49,677 nt of DNA from Bacillota bacterium (GTDB lineage Bacteria; Bacillota; Clostridia; Saccharofermentanales; UBA5734): positions 1-49,677 of the forward strand of contig JAKPNJ010000326.1 of assembly GCA_029548445.1 (NCBI GenBank), written 5' to 3'. Of this stretch, positions 8,306-17,940 are shown piece by piece; the first letter of the stretch is position 1, and each line of letters opens with the position of its first letter. The notes under the pieces were generated by a model that saw only the letters and a list, made by a program, of their open reading frames with translations, was not told the DNA's origin and ran no database searches. Both the position numbers and the translations under genes were made by a program.

Positions 8306-9610
8306 CTACGGCCAGGCCGGCGACCCGTCCGGCAGGCGGGTCTGGGTCCAGGCGGTGACCCCCTCGTCCGGCGGATACAGGGCCGCCTTGGCCTCGTCCA
8401 GGTCCACCCCCAGGCCCGGCGCCTCGCGGACATAGGCGTATCCGCCCCGGAGCTCCGGGCAGCCCGGGAAGACCTCCCGCGTTTGTTCGTTAAATCCCGC
8501 CCATTCCTGGATGCCGAAGTTCGGGGCGGCCAGGTCCAGGTGGAGATTCGCCGCATGACCCACCGGCGACACATCGCCCGGGCCGTGCCAGGCGGTCCGG
8601 ACCTCGAACTGCTCGCAGAAGGCTGCGAGCTTCCGGGCTGGCGTGATGCCGCCGACCTGGCTGATATGGACCCGGATGTAGTCGATGAGCCGCTCGGCCA
8701 CCAGCGCCCGCCATTCCACCGGGTTGTTGAAGAGCTCGCCCATGGCCAGGGGCACCGCGGCCTGGTTTCGCAGGATCCGGAACCACTCCGGCTGCTCCGG
8801 CGGCAGGGGGTCTTCCAGGAAGAACAGCCGATGGGGCTCCAGGGCCTTGGCCAGCCGCACCGCCTCCATGGGCGCCAGGCGCTCATGGATGTCGTGGAGC
8901 AGCTCGACCCCATCCCCCGCCTTCTCCCGGACATGGTCGAACAGGGCCACGACATCGCGGGCGTATCCTTGCGGATCGAAATAGATCCCGGGTTGGGCGC
9001 CGGCCGGCGCCAGGTCCCGGGCCGACTTGCCGCCATAGCCGCCCATCTGGCAGCGGACATGGCGGATGCCCTGGGCCATGTATCCCAGGACGTTGTCCAG
9101 GACTTCGCCGGGGCTGCCCCCGTCGGCGTGGCGATAGACCGCCGCCGCCTCCCGGCACTTCCCGCCCAACAGCTGGTACACCGGCATCCCGGCCATCTTC
9201 CCCTTGATGTCCCACAGGGCCATGTCCACGCCCGAAATGGCGTTGTTCTGGATGGGCCCGTTGCGCCAGTAGGCGTTGGCCATCATGATCCGGAACAGGT
9301 CCTCGATCCGGTGGACGTCCCGGCCCCGCAGCAGGGGGTCCAGGTATCGCTCCGCCACATCCTTCACGGCATGGGCCCGGTAGGCGAAAGTGGCGCATCC
9401 CAGGCCGTATAGCCCGGGCTCGCTGGTGTCGACCCGGACCACCACCAGGTTGATCCCGGCGGGGGCGGTGCAGATCGCCCGGACCTGGCGGATGGTCACG
9501 CCGGCGGGCGGCGCGGGGTCCACCGTAGTCCGGAGCAGGTCGTTGGGATTCAGGTCGGGTCCGTGGGACGGTGGAGCGGACATCGGGGCGGACGGCGCAT
9601 CGTGGGGCAT
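8306..9610 (-). CDS. mandelate racemase/muconate lactonizing enolase-superfamily protein, RspA/mannonate-dehydratase-like
   Basis: ICTAPAGINLVVVRVDTSEPGLYGLGCATF, ISGVDMALWDIKGKMAGMPVYQLLGGKCREA; start at MPHDAPSAP. Confidence 0.85.
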   Translation of the reverse strand: MPHDAPSAPMSAPPSHGPDLNPNDLLRTTVDPAPPAGVTIRQVRAICTAPAGINLVVVRVDTSEPGLYGLGCATFAYRAHAVKDVAERYLDPLLRGRDVHRIEDLFRIMMANAYWRNGPIQNNAISGVDMALWDIKGKMAGMPVYQLLGGKCREAAAVYRHADGGSPGEVLDNVLGYMAQGIRHVRCQMGGYGGKSARDLAPAGAQPGIYFDPQGYARDVVALFDHVREKAGDGVELLHDIHERLAPMEAVRLAKALEPHRLFFLEDPLPPEQPEWFRILRNQAAVPLAMGELFNNPVEWRALVAERLIDYIRVHISQVGGITPARKLAAFCEQFEVRTAWHGPGDVSPVGHAANLHLDLAAPNFGIQEWAGFNEQTREVFPGCPELRGGYAYVREAPGLGVDLDEAKAALYPPDEGVTAWTQTRLPDGSPAWP

Positions 9611-9705
9611 GGCGGAACCTCCTGGTGTGGGTGTTGGCGAGGGGAGGGAGGAGGGGAGAGGCGGGGAGCAAGGAGCCAGGACCGGGGCTTGCCTCCATGA
9701 TAGCC

Positions 9706-9790
9706 GAAAACCGCGGGGAACCGCCATGAACCGCGAAAAACCGACAGGCAGACCCGATAGGCAGGCCAGACAGGCAGAACCGACAGGCTT
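9706..9790. repeat. irregular short tandem repeats (AACCGC / GACAGGCAGA units)
   Basis: gaaaaccgcggggaaccgccatgaaccgcgaaaaaccgacaggcagacccgataggcaggccagacaggcagaaccgacaggc. Confidence 0.55.
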
Positions 9791-9883
9791 CGTTGCCCGA
9801 AGGCCGCGTCCGTGCTATCTTCAGGGGAAAGGCCGCCCTGTTGGACCCTGCCCGCCGGACAAGCCCACAGGAGGACGACAAAG

Positions 9884-10654
9884 ATGGACAATTGGCAGAT
9901 CCTGCTTCCCACCCTGGTCCTCGGCTACCTGCTCGGGTCCTTCTCCTTCGCCCGACTGGTCTTCGCCATTCGACGGCCCGGGGAGGCGCCGCCCCCGCTC
10001 CGCACCCCGTCGAAGGACGGCCAGGCCGCCCTCGTCTCCCATGCCGTCGGGGCGACGAATGTCATGATCGCCTTCGGCCCTCGCTGGGGGATGTTCGTGA
10101 CCGCCCTGGACATCCTCAAGGGGTTCCTGCCCACCCTGGCCCTCCGCTTGCTGTTTCCGGAGGACCATTACCACCTGGTGGTGGGCGTGGCTGTCCTCGT
10201 GGGGCATCTCTGGCCGGTGTGGCATCGGTTCGTCGGCGGCGGCGGCAATTCCTCGATCATCGGCATGGTCCTGGCCATCAGCCCCCTGGGCGTCCTGGTG
10301 ACCCACGCCATCGGGATGCTGGTCGGACGGTTCTTCCCCATGGTCGCCTTTCTCGGCGGCATCGCCCTGCTGATTCCCTGGTTCATGGTCCGGAACGGAC
10401 CCCTGAGCCCCGACGCCCTCTTCGCCGTCGTGATCACGATCCTGTACGTGGCAGCCCAGTTGCCGGCGGCCTTCGAGATCGCCCGAATGAAACGGGCGGG
10501 GCACCCCCTCGATATCCGCCATATCATGAACACCATGAAGCGGTCCGCCGCCATCGGGAAGCCGGGGGCGGAGGCCATGGCCGACCCCGCGGCAGACGGC
10601 ACGGAGAGTCCGGCCGGGAACGGGACGGAAACCCGGGAAGGAAGCGACCCATGA
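9884..10654 (+). CDS. PlsY-like (glycerol-3-phosphate acyltransferase family) membrane protein, divergent motif 3
   Basis: GYLLGSFSFARL, HAVGATNVMIAFGPRWG, LDILKGFLP, GHLWPVWHRFVGGGGNSSIIG. Confidence 0.75.
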   Translation: MDNWQILLPTLVLGYLLGSFSFARLVFAIRRPGEAPPPLRTPSKDGQAALVSHAVGATNVMIAFGPRWGMFVTALDILKGFLPTLALRLLFPEDHYHLVVGVAVLVGHLWPVWHRFVGGGGNSSIIGMVLAISPLGVLVTHAIGMLVGRFFPMVAFLGGIALLIPWFMVRNGPLSPDALFAVVITILYVAAQLPAAFEIARMKRAGHPLDIRHIMNTMKRSAAIGKPGAEAMADPAADGTESPAGNGTETREGSDP

Positions 10655-11406
10655 GCATGACGGTCCTCAACGCCGAGGGACTTCGCAAGGAATACCGGAT
10701 GGGGCAGCACCTGGTGCAGGCGCTGCGGGAGATCCGGCTGACCATCGACGAGGGGGAGTTCGTCGCGATCATGGGCCCCTCGGGCAGCGGCAAGTCCACG
10801 CTGCTGCACCTCCTGGGCGGCCTGGACCAACCCACGGACGGGGAGATCACCCTGGTGGGCAAGCAGGTGTCCCGGCTGTCCGACAAGCAGGCCACCCTGG
10901 TGCGCCGGCGCAACATCGGCTTCGTCTTCCAGTTTTTCAACTTGCTGCCGACCCTGTCCGCCGAGGAGAACATCCTGCTGCCGCTCATCATCGACGGCAA
11001 GCGGCCCAAGGCCTTCCGGGCCCGCCTGGACGAGATCCTGGACCGGGTCGGCCTCCAGGACCGCCGGACCCACCGGCCGGACCAGCTCTCCGGCGGCGAG
11101 CAGCAGCGAGTGGCCCTGGCCCGGGCCCTGATCACGAAACCCGCCATCCTCCTGGCCGACGAACCCACCGGCAACCTGGACACCCAGACCGGCACGGCCA
11201 TCATGCGGCTCCTCCAGGATTCCGCCCGGGAGCTCCGGCAGACCATCGTCATGGTCACCCACGACCCCCGGGCCGCCGCCTTCGCGGACCGGGTCGTCCT
11301 CCTGCGGGACGGCTCCATCGTCGAGGAACTGGTTTTCGACCTGGAAACGATCCACGCTGCGAAGATCCACCGGATCATCGGGTCCCTGGAAAGGCTGGAA
11401 TCCTGA
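10651..11406 (+). CDS. ABC transporter ATP-binding protein (MacB/LolD type)
   Basis: GPSGSGKSTLLHLLGGLDQPTDGEI, LSGGEQQRVALARAL, LLADEPTGNLD; 4-nt overlap with upstream gene. Confidence 0.93.
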   Translation: MSMTVLNAEGLRKEYRMGQHLVQALREIRLTIDEGEFVAIMGPSGSGKSTLLHLLGGLDQPTDGEITLVGKQVSRLSDKQATLVRRRNIGFVFQFFNLLPTLSAEENILLPLIIDGKRPKAFRARLDEILDRVGLQDRRTHRPDQLSGGEQQRVALARALITKPAILLADEPTGNLDTQTGTAIMRLLQDSARELRQTIVMVTHDPRAAAFADRVVLLRDGSIVEELVFDLETIHAAKIHRIIGSLERLES

Positions 11407-11407
11407 C

Positions 11408-14011
11408 ATGGGCCTCACGCGGCTCGTCACCCTCCGGTCCATGGCCAGCCGGCGGCTCCGCAGCCTGCTGACCCTGTTCGGCATCGTCATCGGCGTCGCG
11501 GGCATCCTCTCCATCAACGCCACCAACCGGAACGCCTTCAACTCCATTACCGAGCTGTTCGAGGGCACCTCCGGCCGGGTCAGCCTGGAAGTCCGTAGCG
11601 CCGCCAACGTGGGCGGCATCTCCGGGGACCTGCTGGACGAGGTGCTGGCGGCGGAAGGCGTCACCGCCGCCGTCCCGGTCCTCCGGCTGCCCGCTGCCCT
11701 GACGGACGAAATGCCCGCCCAGATGGACCTGAACTTTTTCGGAACCGGGGCGGGAGGCCTTTTGCTCCACGGCATCGATCCAGAGGCGGACCCCGGGATC
11801 CGAAGCTACACCATCACCGAGGGACGGTTCCTGGACCCCGGGGCCGAGGGGCGCGAAGTGGTCCTGGTGGAGGACTTCGCCCGGGAGAACGAGCTGGAGG
11901 TGGGGCAGGAGGTCCGGGTGCTGACCGCCTTCGGGCTGGTGGACCTGGAGCTGGTGGGCCTGGTCGCCAAGGAAGGCGCGGGCCTGGCGAACCTCGGCAA
12001 GTTCGGCGTCCTGGAGCTCTCCGTCGCACAAGAGCTGGCCAAACGGGAAGGGGAGATCGACCAGGTCGACGTGGTCGTCGACAACGAGGGCGGCGACCCC
12101 GCCCGGTTGGCCGAAATCCGGGATGCCCTGTCGGAGGACCTGGGATCGGCCTATGCCGTCGTCTACCCGGCGAGCCAGGGCGACCGGATGATCCAGATGC
12201 TGAGCGGCTACCAGATCGGCCTCAACTTCATGGCCGGCATCGCCCTCTTCGTGGGGGCCTTCCTGATCTACAACGCCTTCTCCATGACCGTCATCGAGCG
12301 CACCCGGGAGATTGGGCTGCTGCGGTCCGTGGGCATGACCATCCGGCAGGTGACAGGCCAGGTCCTGGCCGAGGGGCTGGTCCTGGGGCTCCTGGGCGCG
12401 GGCCTGGGCGCCGGCTTCGGCCTCCTGCTGACCCGGGGCCTGGTGGCGCTCATGTCCCAGGTCCTGGGGCAACCCCTGGATCCCGGCGCCATCCCCCTGG
12501 ATGTGCTGGTCGCCAGCATGGCCGTCGGGGTGGTCGCCACCCTGCTGGCCTCGGCCCTGCCCGCCCGGCAGGCCGGCCGGATCTCTCCCCTGGAAGCCCT
12601 GCGGATCCGGGCGGGAACCGGCGACGGCTTTCTCATGCGCTGGGGCTGGATCGCCGGACTGGCCCTGCTGGCCCTGTCCGCCGGCATCCTGGTCTGGAAT
12701 CCCTTCCCCTATGATGTCCAGTTCCGCCTGGGGAGCCTCACGGTCTTCGCCCTTTTCCTCGGAGCCATGCTGGTGATCCCCGTGACCCTCCGGGCCTGGC
12801 AGTTCCTCTGCCGCTGGCCCTTCCGGCTGCTCTTCCGCAGCCTGGGGGAGATCGGGACCCGGAACCTGGAACGGGCCCGGAAACGCACCATGCTGACCGC
12901 CGCCGCCCTGCTGGTCGGGGTGTCCATGATCGTCGTAACCCAGGGCATGGTGGGATCCTTTACGGCCGACCTCTACGCCTGGATGGACGCCTACATCGGC
13001 GGGGACATCTTCGTGGGGGCCGCAGTGCCCCTGGCCCGGGACCTGGAGGCGAAGCTGGAGTCCCTGGAGGGCGTGGAAACCGTCACCCCGATCCGCTATG
13101 TGGATGTCGACTGGCTCCCGGCGACGGACCCGTCGGACCCCGAAGCGGAGCCGACGGCGGAGCGCATCAGCTTCATGGCCGTCGACCCCGTGACCTACCC
13201 GACGGTGGCCCGCTTCGTCTTCGTGGAACCGGAGGGCCGGGACGACGAGGTCCTGGCGGACCTCGAATCGGGCGAAACCCTCTTCATTTCCAGTGTCCTG
13301 TCCGAGCGGACCGGCCTGGGACCGGGGGACACGATGACGCTGAAAACCAAGAAGGGCGACCAGGCCTTCGCCATCGCCGCCGTGGTCCTGGACTTCTTCA
13401 ACCAGGGGCTGGTCGTCACCGGCAGCTGGTCCGACCTGGAGGCATTCTTCGACGTGAAGGACGCGGGCACCTTCCTCGTCTCCGTGGAGGCGGGGGCCGA
13501 CGTGGCCGCCGCCATTGGCCGGATCGAGAACGGGTTCAAGGATGAGTACCAGCTGGTGGTGGAATCCAACGACGCCCTCCGGCAGCGGGCCGAGGGGCTG
13601 ATGAACCAGGCCTTCAGCCTGTTCGATGTCCTGGGGATCCTGGCAGTCCTGGTGGCGGCCCTTGGGGTCCTGAACACCCTGTCCATGAGCGTGGTCGAGC
13701 GGACCCGGGAGATCGGGATGCTGCGGAGCATGGGCATGACCCGGTTCCAGGTGGTCCAGATGGTGCTGGCCGAGGCCGGGCTCCTGGGGATCATCGGGGG
13801 ACTCCTGGGGCTGGGGTTCGGCCTGGTGCTGACCCGGATCTTCCTCGCCTCCATGGGCGCCATGTCCGGGTACGACCTGGACTTTATCCTGCCGGTCCGG
13901 GCCATGTGGATGAGCCTTGTCGTGGCCCTGGCCACATCCCAGCTGGCTGCGCTGATCCCGGCCCTGAAGGCCGCCCGGACCCCGGTGCTGGCCGCGATCC
14001 ACTACGAGTAG
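11408..14011 (+). CDS. ABC transporter permease with two FtsX domains
   Basis: Two copies of [24 protein letters not shown] / [24 protein letters not shown]. Confidence 0.92.
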   Translation: MGLTRLVTLRSMASRRLRSLLTLFGIVIGVAGILSINATNRNAFNSITELFEGTSGRVSLEVRSAANVGGISGDLLDEVLAAEGVTAAVPVLRLPAALTDEMPAQMDLNFFGTGAGGLLLHGIDPEADPGIRSYTITEGRFLDPGAEGREVVLVEDFARENELEVGQEVRVLTAFGLVDLELVGLVAKEGAGLANLGKFGVLELSVAQELAKREGEIDQVDVVVDNEGGDPARLAEIRDALSEDLGSAYAVVYPASQGDRMIQMLSGYQIGLNFMAGIALFVGAFLIYNAFSMTVIERTREIGLLRSVGMTIRQVTGQVLAEGLVLGLLGAGLGAGFGLLLTRGLVALMSQVLGQPLDPGAIPLDVLVASMAVGVVATLLASALPARQAGRISPLEALRIRAGTGDGFLMRWGWIAGLALLALSAGILVWNPFPYDVQFRLGSLTVFALFLGAMLVIPVTLRAWQFLCRWPFRLLFRSLGEIGTRNLERARKRTMLTAAALLVGVSMIVVTQGMVGSFTADLYAWMDAYIGGDIFVGAAVPLARDLEAKLESLEGVETVTPIRYVDVDWLPATDPSDPEAEPTAERISFMAVDPVTYPTVARFVFVEPEGRDDEVLADLESGETLFISSVLSERTGLGPGDTMTLKTKKGDQAFAIAAVVLDFFNQGLVVTGSWSDLEAFFDVKDAGTFLVSVEAGADVAAAIGRIENGFKDEYQLVVESNDALRQRAEGLMNQAFSLFDVLGILAVLVAALGVLNTLSMSVVERTREIGMLRSMGMTRFQVVQMVLAEAGLLGIIGGLLGLGFGLVLTRIFLASMGAMSGYDLDFILPVRAMWMSLVVALATSQLAALIPALKAARTPVLAAIHYE

Positions 14012-14090
14012 GGCCTCCGCTGCGGCTGCGGATGGCGGAGTTCGGATGGAGGGCGTCGCGGCGACGCCCATGAAAAAAGGAGGAACCCCC

Positions 14091-14672
14091 ATGGCCTTTA
14101 CACTGGAGATTGGAGCCCGCGCGCCGGACTTCCGGCTGCCCGCCACCGACGGCAAGACCTATTCGCTGTCGGACTTCGCCTCGTCCCGGGGCCTCGTGGT
14201 GTTCTTTACCTGCAACCACTGCCCCTTCGTCCTCGGGTCCGACGAGGGAACCCGGGCCGTCGCCGAGGCCTTCGGGCCCAAGGGCATCGCCTTTGTGGGC
14301 ATCAACGCCAACAGCGTCCGCACCTATGCCACCGATTCCTTCGAGCACATGGTCCGGCGCATGGAGGAGCACCGCTTCCCCTGGGTCTACCTGCGGGACG
14401 AGAGCCAGGAGGTCGCCCTGGCCTACGGCGCCCTGCGGACGCCCCATTTCTACCTCTTCGACCAGGACCGGAAGCTGGTCTACACCGGCCGCGGGGTGGA
14501 CCAGCCCCTGGACCCGGCCAAGGTCCGGGTCCACGACCTGCGGCGGGCCCTGGAGGAGTTTACGGAAGGGAAGCCCATCTCGGTTCCACAGACGAATCCC
14601 ATCGGCTGCAACGTCAAGTGGGACGGCCAGGACGCCCACTGGATGCCCCCGGACGCCTGCGACCTGGTGTGA
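14091..14672 (+). CDS. thioredoxin-fold (AhpC/TSA-type) redox protein
   Basis: [47 protein letters not shown]. Confidence 0.85.
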   Translation: MAFTLEIGARAPDFRLPATDGKTYSLSDFASSRGLVVFFTCNHCPFVLGSDEGTRAVAEAFGPKGIAFVGINANSVRTYATDSFEHMVRRMEEHRFPWVYLRDESQEVALAYGALRTPHFYLFDQDRKLVYTGRGVDQPLDPAKVRVHDLRRALEEFTEGKPISVPQTNPIGCNVKWDGQDAHWMPPDACDLV

Positions 14673-14679
14673 CGGGCTC

Positions 14680-15450
14680 TCACGCGAAGCGCCCCAGGAA
14701 GCCGAGGCTCATGGCCAGGCTCTCGAAGGGATCCCGCCGGCACACATCCTGCTCTACCGCGAGCCACCGGACCCCTGTCTCCCGACAGGCCCCGAGGATG
14801 GCAGGCCAGTCCAGGTTGCCGGACCCCACTTCCGCCATGACCGCCTCGTCCTCGACCACGGTCATGTCCTTCAGGTGGATCACGTCGATTCGTCCGGCGT
14901 ATTGCCGGATCCAGGACGCGGGACAGCCGCCGCCGGCCTGGACCCAGTAGGTGTCCAGCTCCAGCCCGAGACAATCGGGATCGGCTGCATCCATCAGGAA
15001 TTCCAGCGCGGTGCGGCCGCCGATGGGCGCGAACTCGAACCGATGGTTGTGGTAGACGAGGCGCAGCCCCCGGTCCGCCAGGCGGCGCCCGATGGCGGCG
15101 GCCTCCCGGGCGAATTCCAGGTACCCCGCCTCGGTCCGCGGAAACTCCCGGGGCATCGCGCCGATCCCGACAATGCTGCAGTCCCACAGCCGATGCAGGG
15201 CCACGACCCCATCCGGGTCGTCCCGCAGCTGCTCGTAGGGGAGATGGGTGGCGCACACCACGAGGCCCGTTCGCTGGAGGGCCTCCCGGACGAACACCGG
15301 GTCCACCGGCGCCATCCCCGAAATCTGGACCGCCGGGTACCCCATGGCCCGAACCCGCTCCAGGGCGGCAGCGATCTCCGGCGGGGTTCCGAGACATTCC
15401 CGGAGGGTATAGAGCTGGGCGGCCAGGCTGTGGCGATCGATTCGATCCAT
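14680..15450 (-). CDS. sugar phosphate isomerase/epimerase (TIM barrel)
   Basis: LAAQLYTLRECLGTPPEIAAALERVRAMGYPAVQISG; LVYHNHRFEF; LGLELDTYWVQAGG; HLKDM. Confidence 0.87.
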   Translation of the reverse strand: MDRIDRHSLAAQLYTLRECLGTPPEIAAALERVRAMGYPAVQISGMAPVDPVFVREALQRTGLVVCATHLPYEQLRDDPDGVVALHRLWDCSIVGIGAMPREFPRTEAGYLEFAREAAAIGRRLADRGLRLVYHNHRFEFAPIGGRTALEFLMDAADPDCLGLELDTYWVQAGGGCPASWIRQYAGRIDVIHLKDMTVVEDEAVMAEVGSGNLDWPAILGACRETGVRWLAVEQDVCRRDPFESLAMSLGFLGRFA

Positions 15451-15485
15451 GGGTCATCCCACCTTCCTGCGGTCCGGTCAAGGCC

Positions 15486-15514
15486 ATTGTAGCGGTCTGC
15501 CCGGGGCGGTTCAA
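15486..15514 (-). promoter_or_regulatory. putative sigma-A promoter TTGAAC-17-TACAAT upstream of the TIM-barrel gene
   Basis: Minus-strand reading of attgtagcggtctgcccggggcggttcaa. Confidence 0.5.
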
Positions 15515-15654
15515 TGGTGCACGTTGCCACGGCGCATACATGTCTTTTTTCAACCTATGCGATTTCGACGTACGCTGCTGGCGTACCATAGGGTACATCC
15601 ATTGCGTACGCGAAAAACACATGGAATTCAAAAGGGGATATGGTCTGGTCATGA

Positions 15655-15699
15655 TCGCAAAAGAAGGACCCCTGCGGCCTGTTCGCGGCCGCAGGGGTC
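15655..15699 (-). terminator. rho-independent terminator of the sigI-rsgI operon
   Basis: Perfect 13-bp stem GACCCCTGCGGCC/GGCCGCAGGGGTC (15667-15679 / 15687-15699) followed on the minus strand by CTTCTTTT. Confidence 0.8.
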
Positions 15700-15739
15700 T
15701 GTCTGCCACTCGATGGCGGGCCGGGTTCGGCCGATCTGC

Positions 15740-16951
15740 TCAGCCTTTCCCGCCGGCCCCGGGGGTTACGTCGGGATTGTTGGGCTCGCCCTGGGGGGTG
15801 CAGGCCGGGGTGCAATGGGGCTCTCCCTGGGGCGTGCAGGCCGGAGTGCACTGGGGGGTGCAGGACGGGTCATTGGGGCCCGGCCCGGCGCCATCGGTCA
15901 CGCCGTTCTGCTCCTGGTTCTGGCCGCCGCTGGTGGGGCCGTTCTGTTCCTGGTTCTGGTCGCCCTGGGGGGTGCAGGACGGGTCGTTGGGGCCAGGGCC
16001 GGCGCCGTTGGTCGCGCCGTTCTGTTCCTGGTTCTGGCCGCCGCTGGTGGGGCCGTTCTGCTCCTGGTTCTGCTCCTGGTTCTGGTCGCCCTGGGGGGTG
16101 GCGCTGGGGTCGCCCGATCCGCTGCCGGATCCGCCGCCGCCGTTGCCGCCGCTGCCACCGTTACCGCCATTCTGCTCCTGGTTCTGGCCGCCGCCGCCAG
16201 TCTGGTTCTGCTCCTGGTTCTGCAGCAGGGCCTGGATCAGGTCGCCGACGGGGGCCTCGGCGATCTCGGCCTCGTCATAGTTCCGGTTCTGCCGGCGGGC
16301 CTGGTCCAGCAGCATCTGCCGCCCGACAGACAGCCCATTCCGGTTGGCTTCGTTGGCCACCTCGCCGTTGTAGGAGTAGATGGCCCGGACCTGGATGCCC
16401 TTGAGGGCGCCTTCGTTCTGGGTTCCCTCGATTTCCTGGAGGCGCGTCCGGAGCTGCACCGCGTCCTCCGGCATGACCGCCGACACGAGGACCGTCTGTA
16501 CCTGGATCTGGAGCTTGGCCCGAACGGCCTCGACCCACTTGCCCATGGCATCTTCCCACTGGAGTCCCCTGAACTTGAAGGCCAGGCCTTCGAGGACCTG
16601 CTTCGCCTCCTGGTTCATGGCCTGGACGGACACGACCTCGAGGTTGCGGTTCAGGGCCATTTCCAGGCTGGGGTTGATGTCGATGGACAGCCTGGCGTAG
16701 ACGGGGTTGAACAGGATTCCCTGCCCGAAGACCAGCCCCAGCACCAGGATCACGGCCAGCGGGGCCATGGCCCAGGCCAGCTTCATCCTGCGGGTCGGGG
16801 CGGGACGGACGTCCCGTGCGATTTCGGTTTCCATCCGGATCTCCCTTCCGATTGTCATGTGCGGCTTGGCATGGACTCGGACCATGCGGCAGTCGCTGGT
16901 CATCACATAGGCCCATTTCCGGTCCATGTTCAGCACGATCCCGGTATTCAT
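15740..16951 (-). CDS. RsgI-family anti-sigma factor with repeat-rich extracellular tail
   Basis: N-terminal cytoplasmic RsgI domain, single TM (LAWAMAPLAVILVLGLVFG), YARLSIDINPSLEMALNRNLEVVSV, then Q/N- and G-rich tail. Confidence 0.85.
   Translation of the reverse strand: MNTGIVLNMDRKWAYVMTSDCRMVRVHAKPHMTIGREIRMETEIARDVRPAPTRRMKLAWAMAPLAVILVLGLVFGQGILFNPVYARLSIDINPSLEMALNRNLEVVSVQAMNQEAKQVLEGLAFKFRGLQWEDAMGKWVEAVRAKLQIQVQTVLVSAVMPEDAVQLRTRLQEIEGTQNEGALKGIQVRAIYSYNGEVANEANRNGLSVGRQMLLDQARRQNRNYDEAEIAEAPVGDLIQALLQNQEQNQTGGGGQNQEQNGGNGGSGGNGGGGSGSGSGDPSATPQGDQNQEQNQEQNGPTSGGQNQEQNGATNGAGPGPNDPSCTPQGDQNQEQNGPTSGGQNQEQNGVTDGAGPGPNDPSCTPQCTPACTPQGEPHCTPACTPQGEPNNPDVTPGAGGKG
15770..16240. repeat. 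coding tandem repeats in rsgI tail (114-bp unit plus shorter CTPACTPQGEP units)
   Basis: Protein repeats GPTSGGQNQEQNG(A/V)T(N/D)GAGPGPNDPSCTPQ(GDQNQEQN) and CTPACTPQGEP. Confidence 0.8.
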
Positions 16952-17715
16952 GCGAATTCCTCCCTTTCAAACACGGTCACGTAGGAGTGGATCAGCCGGA
17001 GATCGCTCCGGAGCAGAAGGGACAGCAGGATCAGGCTCCCGCGGTTGCGCTCGATGGTCTTCAGCGGGATGTCCAGGCGGCGGGACAGCTCGGCTCCGGG
17101 CACCCGGAGGTCCGACAGCAGTTTCCCGTACAGGACATCGTCGCCGGCGATCTCCCTGGCCAGCCGGATGCAGAGCAGGCGGCTGTCCCGATGCTTCGGG
17201 AACCGGGCCACGAGGTCGGGCAGGGTGGCTCCGAAGCGATGCAGCTGGTACTCCAGCCCGATCATGGATTCCTCGAACTCCAGGTCTTCCTGGATCGTGT
17301 CGCTCCGGGGGTCCGCCAGGCGTTCCCCCAGGGTCAGGCCGTCCTCGGAATCCTGTTCCGAAAGGCTTCGGGTCGGAACGTCGAATTTGCGGCGGCGGAT
17401 CCGGTCCAGCAGGCGGTTCCGGATCAGCAGGCGGGCGAAGGGTTCGAAGGGAACGCCCCGATCGGACCGGTACCGATCGATGGCCCCGTTGAACGCCTCC
17501 AGTGCGATGGCGAATTCCTCTTCCTGCTCGACGAAGTACGACCGGGTGACACGACGCACTTCCCGACGGATCATCGGGATGTGGTCTTCGATGAAGCGAT
17601 TCCGAAGGGCTTCGTCCCCGCCCTGGATCGCCCGGACCTCCTGGACTGTGTGGCCAGCCGGAACCGCCGTGGCGTTCCGGTGCATGACCTGTGCTTCGTC
17701 CGTCCGCTGGTCCAT
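16948..17715 (-). CDS. sigI: RNA polymerase sigma factor SigI family
   Basis: VQEVRAIQGGDEALRNRFIEDHIPMIRREVRRVTRSYFVEQEEEFAIALEAFNGAIDRY; overlaps the RsgI gene by 4 nt, classic sigI-rsgI pairing. Confidence 0.85.
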   Translation of the reverse strand: MDQRTDEAQVMHRNATAVPAGHTVQEVRAIQGGDEALRNRFIEDHIPMIRREVRRVTRSYFVEQEEEFAIALEAFNGAIDRYRSDRGVPFEPFARLLIRNRLLDRIRRRKFDVPTRSLSEQDSEDGLTLGERLADPRSDTIQEDLEFEESMIGLEYQLHRFGATLPDLVARFPKHRDSRLLCIRLAREIAGDDVLYGKLLSDLRVPGAELSRRLDIPLKTIERNRGSLILLSLLLRSDLRLIHSYVTVFEREEFA

Positions 17716-17827
17716 TTCCGTCCCCTTGGCCTCCTGGTCGATTCGGGAAAAGTCCCGTCACTATCAGTATACGAGGGCGCGTCGTGATTTCGGAGGGAGT
17801 GGCGAAAACACAGGCGGAAGGTGAGTG

Positions 17828-17923
17828 TTTCGACTATGGTCGAAAAAAGAGACAGAATCTGAAATGTTTCGACTATAGACGAAAGATGTGTGAATATGCA
17901 TGAAATTACGAGTATAATCGAAA
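17828..17923. promoter_or_regulatory. three 18-bp palindromic/half-palindromic operator-like repeats spaced exactly 39 bp
   Basis: TTTCGACTATGGTCGAAA (17828-17845), TTTCGACTATAGACGAAA (17867-17884), TTACGAGTATAATCGAAA (17906-17923). Confidence 0.75.
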
Positions 17924-17940
17924 CAGGGAGGATAAAGACC

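Noticed and set aside
10651-11406. Candidate ATPase for the CUT1 importers
   Set aside because: It is a MacB/LolD-type ATPase overlapping its own FtsX partner operon, lacking the C-terminal regulatory domain expected of MsmX/MalK proteins.
11375-14155. 926-aa minus-strand ORF opposite the FtsX permease
   Set aside because: Antisense ORF typical of high-GC DNA; composition rich in Q/G/H/P with no family motifs, and the plus strand encodes a clear two-domain FtsX permease.
15770-16240. Possible CRISPR or non-coding repeat array
   Set aside because: Repeats stay in frame with the RsgI tail and encode repeated peptides.
17828-17923. Possible CRISPR array at the 39-bp periodic repeats
   Set aside because: Only three 18-bp units, each palindromic and diverged, next to a gene start, with no cas genes; fits operators better.
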